A stretch of DNA of 64,000 bases, from contig CAZUMW010000002.1 in assembly GCA_964621615.1 (NCBI GenBank), positions 124,001 through 188,000 of the forward strand, given 5' to 3'. Under the pieces are notes generated by a model. It ran no database searches, was not told the origin of the DNA, and was given only the letters and a program-made list of their open reading frames with translations. Source of the DNA: CAZUMW01 sp964621615. GTDB lineage: Bacteria > Desulfobacterota > WTBG01 > CAIYCZ01 > CAIRTM01. Positions 37,297 through 45,278 of this stretch are shown here, piece by piece. The position numbers and the translations under genes are program-made. Positions within the stretch are counted from its first letter, which is position 1; the number at the start of each line of letters is the position of its first letter.

Positions 37297-38094
37297 ATGC
37301 TTGCTGTGCTGTTTTACGTGTTTTTAGGCATTCTCTGTATAGCCGTCGTTTTCCTATTTGACATCATCATAAAGGCAAGGCAGGAGGGGCAGCGGCTTTT
37401 TGATCGCTATGACAGCTATACCCGTGATATCCTGGCACAAAAGCTCACTCTTGCTCCGCATGAGGTGAGACCTGAATTCAAACGGCTTCATCCCTGGAAG
37501 GGGTTAAAGCTGTTTAAATTCTGCGTTGACAGCTATACCGGAAAAAAGTGCCGCCGGGTGAATATGCTTGATGCAAACATGATGGGTTTTGTAAAGATGT
37601 TTACCTGCTTAATTCATCCTGATCATGGGTTTAATCTGCCCATGTTTTCCGCAGATATTATTTTTATGGGGAAAAAGCGGGTATTTGTTATAGAAATTAT
37701 CGACCCGGCACATATTGAGGACGAAAACCTGACAAAACATTATGAGGACATGAAAAAGTGGGCTCCGGCAGTTAATACCCTTGAGCATGCGGATGTTGAT
37801 ATGCAGTGGTGCAAAGGCATTGTCACCGATTTCAGTGTTCACGCAAAGGCAGACCGGACAAAAGATGATCTTCTGTTTGATATATATACATCCTATCTGA
37901 ACACATATCTGGATATGATGAACAATGCACAGCCGCTGTCTGATGAAAACAGCCGGGCAGTCAGCCAAGGGCTGCACGGTTATGTTGATTCGCTCCTTGA
38001 AAAGGGAGGAACGGCGGTTAATGTGTTCAAGTTCCTTCTGGGGCCGGAAAAACAGCAGGAATATGTCCGCTCTGTTATGTTCGGCGTCGACTGA
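37297..38094 (+). CDS. Membrane-anchored ferredoxin-dependent bilin reductase-like protein 3
   Basis: 265 residues: one N-terminal transmembrane helix (about 1-24), then an FDBR-like domain. TCLIHPDHGFNLPMFSAD aligns without gaps to PcyA HCVMFPEPLYGLPLFGCD; the catalytic Asp is kept (Asp120) while the His88 position is Thr103. The end, FKFLLGPEKQQEYVRSVMFG, follows the family's (F)xxxFGxEWxExYxxxVLFD pattern. RBS GGAGGTGAT is very strong. It lies 197 bp after the DUF1329 gene and may be transcribed with it. A membrane-tethered bilin-reductase-like protein is unusual. Confidence 0.65.
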   Translation: MLAVLFYVFLGILCIAVVFLFDIIIKARQEGQRLFDRYDSYTRDILAQKLTLAPHEVRPEFKRLHPWKGLKLFKFCVDSYTGKKCRRVNMLDANMMGFVKMFTCLIHPDHGFNLPMFSADIIFMGKKRVFVIEIIDPAHIEDENLTKHYEDMKKWAPAVNTLEHADVDMQWCKGIVTDFSVHAKADRTKDDLLFDIYTSYLNTYLDMMNNAQPLSDENSRAVSQGLHGYVDSLLEKGGTAVNVFKFLLGPEKQQEYVRSVMFGVD

Positions 38095-38147
38095 AAAAGA
38101 GCACCCTTTTCCTGCCTTGTTTTGATAGCCTCTAAAAAATCCCTGTA

Positions 38148-38230
38148 CGTGGCATTGCGAACGAAGCAAAGCAATCTCTTCCAATGTAAGTATTTGAAAG
38201 GAGATTGCTTTGTCGTTGCACGCCCCGAAG
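38148..38230. repeat. Dispersed repeat, copies in inverted pair
   Basis: Two copies face each other: CAAAGCAATCTC on the left and GAGATTGCTTTG on the right form 12-bp arms around a 22-nt loop, and each arm continues into the outer repeat (GTCGTTGCACG on the right; the complement TTCGTTCGCAATG on the left). It lies between convergent genes and can form a transcript hairpin. Confidence 0.7.
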
Positions 38231-38270
38231 AAAAGTTTCGAGATGGATTTATCCGCTTATTACAGCGCTG

Positions 38271-39716
38271 TTAATGCTGAGCCTGTTGCAGAACCGACTT
38301 AATTGATTCATAAAAAGCATCTATCACATACTTCTGGTACTTGCCTGACGGCACCCCGTTATAGATAACGGTTGTTTTGCCCTGTGTGAACTGCTGCGTA
38401 TAGGGTATCGACCAGTCAGGATAATCGATCGGTGTGTATACATCATAATTATCAAAGCCGTGGTAATTTTTAACCGCGTGATGAAACATCGTATCGGTGT
38501 TCTCGACAAAAAATTCAATGGGAAGCCCGATAACATAATCATATCCTTCGTTAATCCCGTTCCAGTATGCACGGTTGGTAGACAGGTATTTTTCCTCCGG
38601 ATCCCATATGGGATCAGCGAACTCATCCTGGCATATAACGGCCTTTGTTCTGTTGAACGCATACCGTTCCAAAAGCTCTTTTACTTCCTCATAGAGCTTG
38701 TCCCGATAAGCCGGTGCCATCTCAAGCCAGGCCTCCCAGGAAAAGTGATCCCACGGCATTCCGTGTACGGTTACCGCGACCATGACATCAGCATTTTTCG
38801 GCAGCGTATTCAGCCGGTCCTTGAGCATCTCCAGGAAAGCCGTGCGCAGCGGCTGAAAGTGCCCCATGGGGGGAGCCATAATTACCTTTATATTTTTATC
38901 GGGGTGATCGGCCTCCCACTCGTGAATATATTCGAAACAGTGCCTGAAGCTTGAGTTGAACTCTTCAAAATGTGAGTATATCGCCATGGGTGCCGCAAGG
39001 ATAATAGTGTCACATCCTGCATCGAGCATCTCAAACAGTTTTGCTTTCATATCATAATAATAGAGGCTGCTTTCGGCTTTGCACTCAACATCCCCTCGCG
39101 TACTTTTAATTTTATCGAACGCTTTGTGTATGATTTCAAACATGCCTTTGTGATGAGGGATTTTCTGCTGCCTGATTCCTTTGTTATAATACCACACCCG
39201 GGCCTTATTAATCATTTTCCCGGTCAGGGAAGGGATGCCGCCTTTGCGGCCGGTGTAGAGAAAATACCCATGGTCCAGATAGATTCTTTTTGAGGGAGGT
39301 TTCCATTCAACTTCTCCCTGGCGATATTTTTCAATATACGGAGTGCCGTCAAGGTCACGCTCATTTCCTGCAGGGTCAATCAAAGCCGCAGGCGTAAATT
39401 CTTCATGCTCGTGATACCATACGGGGTCAAGCAGGGCTATCCCTTTGTCCATTTTTGCAAAATTGCGAAATGGCCAGGGCATAATGGATTCGAAAATCTT
39501 TTTTGTTATATTGAAGAAGAAGGTGTCATCCATTGTTTCCGGCATTATCAGGCACGTGGCAAAAATCCCCGCTTTTCCCCGGGGAACAGTGTCCTGTGTT
39601 TTGTAGCGTTCATAGTAATCCGGCGCCGGCCGTTTGTTTTTATATTTATAGAGTGCATAAACACCGATGCACAGCGCTATTGCTGCAGCAAGCAGTATTG
39701 CTAACACAGTCAGCAT
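38271..39716 (-). CDS. Membrane-anchored ferrochelatase-like protein
   Basis: 481 residues with one N-terminal helix (about 1-21). The C-terminal half fits ferrochelatase: VAVTVHGMPWDHF (the SAHGLP motif with its His), then ICQDEFADPIWDPEEKYL (the YQSRVGPxxWLxP block), then YVIGLPIEFFVENTDTMFH (the PIGFVSDHIETLYE block, with Asp in place of the ET glutamate). Canonical ferrochelatases are about 320-350 residues, so this has extra N-terminal sequence. RBS AGGAGA. Which metal or tetrapyrrole it uses, or whether it inserts or removes metal, cannot be told. Confidence 0.62.
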   Translation of the reverse strand: MLTVLAILLAAAIALCIGVYALYKYKNKRPAPDYYERYKTQDTVPRGKAGIFATCLIMPETMDDTFFFNITKKIFESIMPWPFRNFAKMDKGIALLDPVWYHEHEEFTPAALIDPAGNERDLDGTPYIEKYRQGEVEWKPPSKRIYLDHGYFLYTGRKGGIPSLTGKMINKARVWYYNKGIRQQKIPHHKGMFEIIHKAFDKIKSTRGDVECKAESSLYYYDMKAKLFEMLDAGCDTIILAAPMAIYSHFEEFNSSFRHCFEYIHEWEADHPDKNIKVIMAPPMGHFQPLRTAFLEMLKDRLNTLPKNADVMVAVTVHGMPWDHFSWEAWLEMAPAYRDKLYEEVKELLERYAFNRTKAVICQDEFADPIWDPEEKYLSTNRAYWNGINEGYDYVIGLPIEFFVENTDTMFHHAVKNYHGFDNYDVYTPIDYPDWSIPYTQQFTQGKTTVIYNGVPSGKYQKYVIDAFYESIKSVLQQAQH

Positions 39717-39791
39717 GGCAATGTCTCCTGGTTGATATCACATTTTTTGTTTATAGTTTAAAGGAACTGATTGATTATACCGGCTTGCGTA

Positions 39792-40103
39792 TTACAGGAG
39801 TAGTTTCACCGTGGCCGTGAAACGTGGGACGGTCCCGCAAGACAGAAGGGATGTGTATTGTCGGGTTTGGATAGGGGTAATAAAATAGTGCATATATTTT
39901 TTTGAGCCTGAAGCAAAATTCATTGCAGATCCAAAAAAACCGGTCTTTGCTGTCGTTTTAGTGACTTCCTGCTTACTGATTGAGCAGGTGACCGTACAGC
40001 TGCACTGGCTCGTATATGCTTCCGGTATTGCAGGGCATGACATGAAATATAAAAAGGCAGTTATAAAAAGCAGTATATGAAATGTTTTTTGTGCAGGCAT
40101 CAT
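39792..40103 (-). CDS. Small lipoprotein-like protein, family copy A
   Basis: 103 residues. N-terminus TFHILLFITAFLYFMSCPAI, with a Cys after a hydrophobic stretch (lipobox-like), and a C-terminus ending KLLL. The same architecture recurs at 55619 and 56401. An AAGG lies about 11 bp before tandem ATG codons. No known family recognised. Confidence 0.5.
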   Translation of the reverse strand: MMPAQKTFHILLFITAFLYFMSCPAIPEAYTSQCSCTVTCSISKQEVTKTTAKTGFFGSAMNFASGSKKYMHYFITPIQTRQYTSLLSCGTVPRFTATVKLLL

Positions 40104-40127
40104 AAACGCGGGCCCTTATACCTCTAA

Positions 40128-40910
40128 TTATTTGCTATCATTAGCTTCGGGCTCCAGAAACCGTACAATCGCCCGAGCCGTCTCCAGGTGCTGCAAATGC
40201 CGCGGTATGCGCGCAGGCTTATCCCCCGGATAGGGAGTGCTCCTATCGATATCAGCGAAGTTGCTGTGGTTACCCCCCTTAATGCATAGGTAGGCTGTAT
40301 TGTCCGGCAGATATTGTGCGCATTGTTTAATTTTGTCAGGTGGCACCAGGCCGTCCTGATCTGAAAAAACAGATATACACTGCAGTCCGGAATCGCGAAG
40401 GCTCAGACCGGCGGAGGGATGAGAAGCCAAAAGAAAAACACCCGATACTTTCGCGGGAAACGAGCGGGCATATTTGCATGCGGCGACCCCACCCAGTGAA
40501 TGCCCGCCGACAAACCATCGCATGATGTCCGGGTACGCCGCCTGAATACCGGAGGCCCGGCTCCAGCCGAGCAGCGATATGTTGAGCGGCATAGATACAA
40601 GTACCACAAGGCATCCCCGCTCTGCAAGAGCCTGTGCAAGCGGAGCATAGCAGCGGACATCTATCAGCCCGCCGGGGTACATAATAAGACCGTCTGACGG
40701 GTCGGTCTTATTCGGGGTGAATGCATAGTACCGGTTGCGCCAGGAGGGAACGTATGTTTCAGCTACACGGCAATAATTCCCCGATTCAAGGGCGGCATAC
40801 GCTGTGCCTGACGGCTCCTGTGAAACATACAGGAATGCTGCAGCGGTTAAGACCGTAAGCAAGAGAAACGGCACTAAAATAAAAAGAGCTAACTTCTTTC
40901 CGGAGATCAT
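40128..40910 (-). CDS. Membrane-anchored alpha/beta hydrolase
   Basis: About 260 residues: signal anchor (about 5-25), then an alpha/beta-hydrolase domain. The nucleophile elbow is GGHSLGG, the acid probably Asp in SDQDGLVPP and the base His in GGNHSNF, a complete triad; an IMYPGG oxyanion segment precedes it. The extracytoplasmic location is inferred from the anchor. Neither this ATG nor the upstream ATG at 40955 has a clear RBS; the shorter form gives the cleaner anchor. May cleave an ester of the island's substrate. Confidence 0.72.
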   Translation of the reverse strand: MISGKKLALFILVPFLLLTVLTAAAFLYVSQEPSGTAYAALESGNYCRVAETYVPSWRNRYYAFTPNKTDPSDGLIMYPGGLIDVRCYAPLAQALAERGCLVVLVSMPLNISLLGWSRASGIQAAYPDIMRWFVGGHSLGGVAACKYARSFPAKVSGVFLLASHPSAGLSLRDSGLQCISVFSDQDGLVPPDKIKQCAQYLPDNTAYLCIKGGNHSNFADIDRSTPYPGDKPARIPRHLQHLETARAIVRFLEPEANDSK

Positions 40911-40997
40911 ATCTGAGCATACTAACTGGACTGTACCCGGTAATGCCCTCCCCATCCGGGGTGCTTTAATACAAAAAAAACCGGCAAATTTTATGAT

Positions 40998-41168
40998 CTA
41001 TATCTGCTGAGGGGCGTTCTTCGGGCAGACCCCGACGCAGGTTTTGCATTCAAGACACAGCCTGCGCTGTATAAACGCCTTATCGTTCCATATGACAATT
41101 GCACAACGCGGACATAAATCAACACATCCTCCGCATCCTTCACACCGTTCACGCTGAATATGTATCAT
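40998..41168 (-). CDS. Short 2[4Fe-4S] ferredoxin
   Basis: 56 residues starting MIHIQRERCEGCGGCVDLCP. Two full CxxCxxCxxxC motifs: C9-C12-C15-C19 and C38-C41-C44-C48, ending TCVGVCPKNAPQQI. An extra Cys22 follows the first motif. GGAAA lies about 9 bp before the ATG. It sits in a same-strand run between the Tat-exported protein at 41237 and the hydrolase. Easily missed because of its size. Confidence 0.85.
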   Translation of the reverse strand: MIHIQRERCEGCGGCVDLCPRCAIVIWNDKAFIQRRLCLECKTCVGVCPKNAPQQI

Positions 41169-41236
41169 GATAATTTCCGTTTGCTGCTCTCAGTTGAAAA
41201 TGGTTGTATGTAGTTTTTAGCCGAATGGCCTGCGGC

Positions 41237-41902
41237 TTATATCACTTTAACCTCACAGGTTTCCCCCGGCGAAACCGCAATTTTTACCCCGGCCACGTCT
41301 GCAAACCCCTGCCATACCGGAATGCACCATTTGTTATGGACATCCTCCCAGGTGATTTTGTATGTGCCGAGGGTGTCTTTTCTGTGATCGAGTATGGGCT
41401 TGAAGGGGCAGGGAAATGATCGCTTATTTTTACTTATTCTTATATTCTCATAGAGCTGATAGGCGCAGCTTGTCCGCTCGAAAATACCCCACAAAAAGAT
41501 ATCCTTGCCGAATTGTTCCACCGCCTTTTTTATATATTTATTTATCAGTACACCGAGCGTTGCGACATAATGTGCGGCGAATTCTTTGTCAACCCCCTGT
41601 CTGACTGCAAAATCGAGATCTCTCAGCTGAAGCTTCACCAGCCCATCATTGAATTTGTGAGGATAGGGGTCGGTGTCGCTGTATGTTTTAATTAAGGCTT
41701 TAAATGCAGCACCCAGATCATCGCGCTCCAGAACCGTCCCGTCCATCCACGCCCGTGCTGCACCTGGCACGGCAAGCAGCGCCAGGGAGGAAAGCGTTCC
41801 CGCACCAAACGCTTTCACAGCGAACTCTCTGCGGCTCAGACAATTTCTGCAGGGCGTGTTGTTTTTATTCTGATCGGTATGTATATATGATGAAGTGCTC
41901 AT
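41237..41902 (-). CDS. Tat-exported protein of unknown function, copy 1
   Basis: 221 residues. The Tat signal is LSRREFAVKAFGAG with a hydrophobic core and a PGAARA cleavage site. The mature protein is helical, then ends in FPCPFKPIL ... WEDVHNKWCIP ... VSPGETCEVKVI, a Cys-containing pattern shared with the neighbour at 41949 and loosely with the ATC-hydrolase-like protein at 46883. Tat export suggests folding with a cofactor before transport. RBS AAGGAGGG. Function unknown. Confidence 0.6.
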   Translation of the reverse strand: MSTSSYIHTDQNKNNTPCRNCLSRREFAVKAFGAGTLSSLALLAVPGAARAWMDGTVLERDDLGAAFKALIKTYSDTDPYPHKFNDGLVKLQLRDLDFAVRQGVDKEFAAHYVATLGVLINKYIKKAVEQFGKDIFLWGIFERTSCAYQLYENIRISKNKRSFPCPFKPILDHRKDTLGTYKITWEDVHNKWCIPVWQGFADVAGVKIAVSPGETCEVKVI

Positions 41903-41948
41903 GGTGCCCTCCTTTTTTGAAAGTGGTAAATACAGCGGTAACTATGCG

Positions 41949-42602
41949 CTACCGGTTAGCTGTACTGTCTGCCGCAGGTGCTTGAGGCTTTTTTATGCTG
42001 ACAGAGCATATTTCCCCCGGTGAAACCGTTATGGGAACCCCGATCCGCTCGCCGCATCCGGCCCAAGTGGGAATGCACCAGTTTTTGTGCACATCCTCCC
42101 ATTGAATGGTAAACGTGTTCAAATATTTTTTACAGTAGCCAAGCAGCTCTTTGTATGGGCAGGGGAAGCAACGCTCTCCCGGCTTCACCTCTATGCGCTC
42201 AAACAGCTGATACGCTGAAGGGTTCTTTTCAAAAAGCTCCTCCAGCGCTTTTTCAGGCCCTGCCTCCGCAACCTGTTGTTTTATCCGGTCGAGCCAGGGA
42301 GCCATTGTTGTCAAGTAGTGTTCGACATAGGCTTTTTCCATTCCTTTATCCATATAAAACTGCAGGCTGCGCAGCTGGGTTTTTGCAAAAACCTCATTGA
42401 ATTTATGGGGGTATGGCTTTGTGCAATTATAGGTCTGATAATACGACTTTACCGCCGCATCGATGTCATCGCGGTTCAGAAACGGGTCCTTGCGCGCACG
42501 GTCAAAATACATTGCGCGAGCCAGGGATGGAACGGTAATCGCCCCTACGCAGGACGCAAGCAGCGTGCGAAAAGTAAAGGCCCTTCTGGATTGTTCTGCC
42601 AT
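41949..42602 (-). CDS. Tat-exported protein of unknown function, copy 2
   Basis: 217 residues, clear paralogue of the next gene: SRRAFTFRTLL Tat-like signal, SLARA cleavage, PYPHKFNEVFAKTQLRSL in common, and the C-terminal CFPCPYKELL ... WEDVHKNWCIPTWAGC ... VSPGEICSVSI. It has one more Cys in the WAGC segment. Start at 42602 after GGGAGGGC. It lies 46 bp upstream of copy 1 and 35 bp after the chelatase-like lipoprotein gene. Confidence 0.6.
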   Translation of the reverse strand: MAEQSRRAFTFRTLLASCVGAITVPSLARAMYFDRARKDPFLNRDDIDAAVKSYYQTYNCTKPYPHKFNEVFAKTQLRSLQFYMDKGMEKAYVEHYLTTMAPWLDRIKQQVAEAGPEKALEELFEKNPSAYQLFERIEVKPGERCFPCPYKELLGYCKKYLNTFTIQWEDVHKNWCIPTWAGCGERIGVPITVSPGEICSVSIKKPQAPAADSTANR

Positions 42603-42637
42603 CTGATGCCCTCCCATGATTAAGGTGTTGTAGGTAA

Positions 42638-44440
42638 TTACTGCAAATCCCCTACGGCTGCATTAATAATATGTTTTGACAGCAATGCGCCGATCCGTGA
42701 GTCATCATTCGGCGGCTCATAGAGAGCCCAGGTGCCGGTGTACTGATCCTGGACCGGTGCGTCGGGGTTCGGCTCACCGAGTTCGGGATTGTAGCCGAGA
42801 TGTCCGTAATCGCTTAGATCATAGGCAAGCGAGGGGTCTTCATCCCCGCGCTTCCGATTAATCGGGGTCTGGCGCGGAGGGGGATAGGGGCGCCCGTCTT
42901 CGCAGCCGCCCATCTCAAAGCAGCATGTCCCGCCGTCACATTCGGTGTCAACCCAGACGCCCCAGTAATCGGCAAAAGGATGGCCGGTACCGGGATAGGT
43001 CTCATTGTCCAATTCAGAATAATACAGCCATGTTTTCGTACCGATTTCCTTTCCGATCTGGTTATGTATTTCCACGAGGTTGAGCACGGAATCGGTGATG
43101 ATTTGGGGAAACCCGACGACAATGTGCTTTGCGCCCCGGTTTTTCAGATATTTAAGCGCATCCCAGTACCGATAGCCCCACTCGTCTTCGGGCATTTCTT
43201 TATCGCTTTCATACAGCCAGGCATGGCCGAGGTTTTCGCCCCGCATGTCACGGGTGCGCTCTTCCTTGCCGTTTTCAGGGTTTATTTCCTTGATTCCCAT
43301 ATATGCGCCGACAATATTGTCGGGATCAATTTCCGGATGATAATCCAGGAGCAGTGATTTTATGTTCTTGTTAATTGTAAGCGTGTCGTTTATTTTGGGG
43401 TCAAAGACTTCATTATTGTCATGGAGCGCATGGTTGAGCAGTAAAACCGCTGTCTTATTGTCAGAAACATATGGAGAGAAGGATTTTTCAATGGCCTCGA
43501 GATGGAGCCGTGCCAGCTGTGTATCTTCGGCAACAGGGTTCGGGTTGCCTTCAAGCGGAACAGAGGGGTCCTCCTCAGGCATACCCAGGGAGTCGGTCCA
43601 GCCTTCCGGCTTTGTGGGGTATGACCGCTCCATCAGGTTTGTGTAGTCATTAACCCATATAAGCGGCGTCTCCGGCGCAGCGGTATCGTTGTCAACAAGG
43701 ATACCGTCCGGTGTTTTGTACAGGTATCGGGGGTATGCGTAATGAGAAACGCTGTCGCCGCACATCCAGCAGGACCAGTCGACTTCAAAGGTAAGCCCGT
43801 ATTCAGTTCCCTGATCGTTAAGCTCCTGCTTTAAATCCTGCAGCTGCTGCTGAGTGATTGAGCCGAAGGGGTCGGTGCCGCCGATGCGGTTGTATTCAAA
43901 GCGGTATTTTATGACCTCCTTTTCAGCATTACCCGACTGTAGGATCATATCCCACCTGTTTTCGTTCCAGAGAAAAAACCGGTAGACAGGGTGATTGGGG
44001 TCGTAGGAAAACATCTGCACTGAAGCATCCCACAGATACTGCGGGTTATAGGTGTCAAAGCCGCCGTGCACAATGTAAATGACGCCGATTTTATTCTCAT
44101 CGGCTTCGGCCGGCGAACCGGCAGCATGCTCTGCCTCCCAGTTCAAAACGGCCAGGTTGGTCATACGCACAACGTCAAGCGTTTTGGCGAAGCGCGGTCC
44201 CCCGACAGTGAGATCGATCATGATTATCCGGGATACGCCTTTATTAAGAAGCCGTTCGGCAGGCCCGTCGACGTCGTACCGGTCGGCGCTGCATTCCGGC
44301 CAGGGGCCGTCCTCCTCCTGCCCCCCGCAATAGGTGATAGGGTCTTTTGACGTGGAGCACCCGAACATGAAAAGAACAAGAAAAAAAGAACAGAAAAAAG
44401 AAATGATACTGTGTGTGGCTGTAAAGCTTCTGTGTTCCAT
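42638..44440 (-). CDS. Ferrochelatase-like lipoprotein
   Basis: 600 residues with signal peptide and lipobox FMFGC. It is a paralogue of the 884-residue protein at 21533, sharing VIYIVHGGFD, the HPxxDxDNIVGAYMGIKE region, GENLGHAWLYE, DEWGYRYWDALKYLKNRG, VVGFPQIITDSVLNLVE and GHPFADYWGVWVDT, but lacking both inserted repeats and the FN3-like tail. The block YCGGQEEDGPWPEC...DVDGPAER is N-terminal here but central in the paralogue. The start at 44440 is 6 bp from AAAGGGGG. Head of a minus-strand run reaching to the small protein at 39792. Ferrochelatase fold is inferred from motifs, not shown. Confidence 0.6.
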   Translation of the reverse strand: MEHRSFTATHSIISFFCSFFLVLFMFGCSTSKDPITYCGGQEEDGPWPECSADRYDVDGPAERLLNKGVSRIIMIDLTVGGPRFAKTLDVVRMTNLAVLNWEAEHAAGSPAEADENKIGVIYIVHGGFDTYNPQYLWDASVQMFSYDPNHPVYRFFLWNENRWDMILQSGNAEKEVIKYRFEYNRIGGTDPFGSITQQQLQDLKQELNDQGTEYGLTFEVDWSCWMCGDSVSHYAYPRYLYKTPDGILVDNDTAAPETPLIWVNDYTNLMERSYPTKPEGWTDSLGMPEEDPSVPLEGNPNPVAEDTQLARLHLEAIEKSFSPYVSDNKTAVLLLNHALHDNNEVFDPKINDTLTINKNIKSLLLDYHPEIDPDNIVGAYMGIKEINPENGKEERTRDMRGENLGHAWLYESDKEMPEDEWGYRYWDALKYLKNRGAKHIVVGFPQIITDSVLNLVEIHNQIGKEIGTKTWLYYSELDNETYPGTGHPFADYWGVWVDTECDGGTCCFEMGGCEDGRPYPPPRQTPINRKRGDEDPSLAYDLSDYGHLGYNPELGEPNPDAPVQDQYTGTWALYEPPNDDSRIGALLSKHIINAAVGDLQ

Positions 44441-44525
44441 CATATGCCCCCTTTGTGTGCAAATGGAATGTGTCATGCCGCAAACAGCTCAAAAAACGGC
44501 CTTGTTAAAATATATGTTCTTTTAA

Positions 44526-44534
44526 TTTATACCA
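44526..44534 (-). promoter_or_regulatory. Extended -10 promoter for the chelatase-like lipoprotein run
   Basis: Minus-strand TGG-TATAAA, about 85 bp before the start; no good -35. Confidence 0.45.
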
Positions 44535-44684
44535 CATATATACAAAATAACCATCGGCCATATGAGCAAACAAGGGGATGTCTGGAACGTATAAGAAATA
44601 TAAAATAATGATGCGCGGCGTGCATAATATTACGCTGCACAGTATTAATCATGGATATACCACCGGCTGGCTCTGCCGAAGAAA

Positions 44685-45248
44685 TTATGATCCCGGTTCG
44701 CCATTCCTCTCCCAGAGCACTTTTCTGAATCCATCCCGGTAATTGACGTAGCGAATGGTCTCCGGCTCTATGGTGATTACATTGAAATTGACTTTTTGTG
44801 CCTGCTCATACAGCCCCTGTTTTTTCAGACCGGCACTGTTGGGGAAAAAGGTGTAAATTTCTGCAAACCGCTCGGGATCATCGTTTTTTTTAAATACCGT
44901 CGCGATGCCGAAAACCTGCAGCCCTGCTGCGCTGAAAAAATCGGTTTCCGGGTGGTACGGGTCAGCGATGGTATAGGACACGGCGGGGTTTTCTTTGATG
45001 TTTCCTATTTTGACGCCGCCTTCAGATAATATGTAGACAGTAAGGCCGTTATTGAAGTATTCAAGAGTGGTACATCGCGGCTGATTGTTGCGGGACGTGG
45101 CAAGATGAAGCACGTTGTGACGATCGAGATACTCTCCAATTATGTGTTCAAATTCCTCGACGGTCAGTGATTCTACAAACTCCAGCCCGAACTTCATCAG
45201 ACCGGCTTTTTTGTTTTCACTGAGGGATGGAACGGTTATTTTCGCCAT
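44685..45248 (-). CDS. PNPOx-like flavin-binding split-barrel protein
   Basis: 187 residues of the pyridoxamine-phosphate-oxidase-like fold: NVLHLATSRNNQPRCTTLEYF opening strands (split about 61-81), VYILSEGGVKIGNIKENPAVSYTI central block and a C-terminal beta hairpin. The superfamily uses FMN, F420 or heme and includes HugZ heme-degrading proteins and the F420-dependent biliverdin reductase Rv2074; which branch this belongs to cannot be said by eye. Last gene of the ten-gene electron-transfer operon, 30 bp after the flavoprotein; no clear RBS, so it may be coupled. Confidence 0.72.
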   Translation of the reverse strand: MAKITVPSLSENKKAGLMKFGLEFVESLTVEEFEHIIGEYLDRHNVLHLATSRNNQPRCTTLEYFNNGLTVYILSEGGVKIGNIKENPAVSYTIADPYHPETDFFSAAGLQVFGIATVFKKNDDPERFAEIYTFFPNSAGLKKQGLYEQAQKVNFNVITIEPETIRYVNYRDGFRKVLWERNGEPGS

Positions 45249-45278
45249 GACGCTGTTGTGTATGAGGAGGTAGCCCGG

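Noticed and set aside
28259..38094. Calling the FDBR-like proteins true biliverdin reductases (pcyA/pebA)
   Set aside because: Key residues differ from characterised enzymes and no heme oxygenase is present; only family-level likeness is supported.
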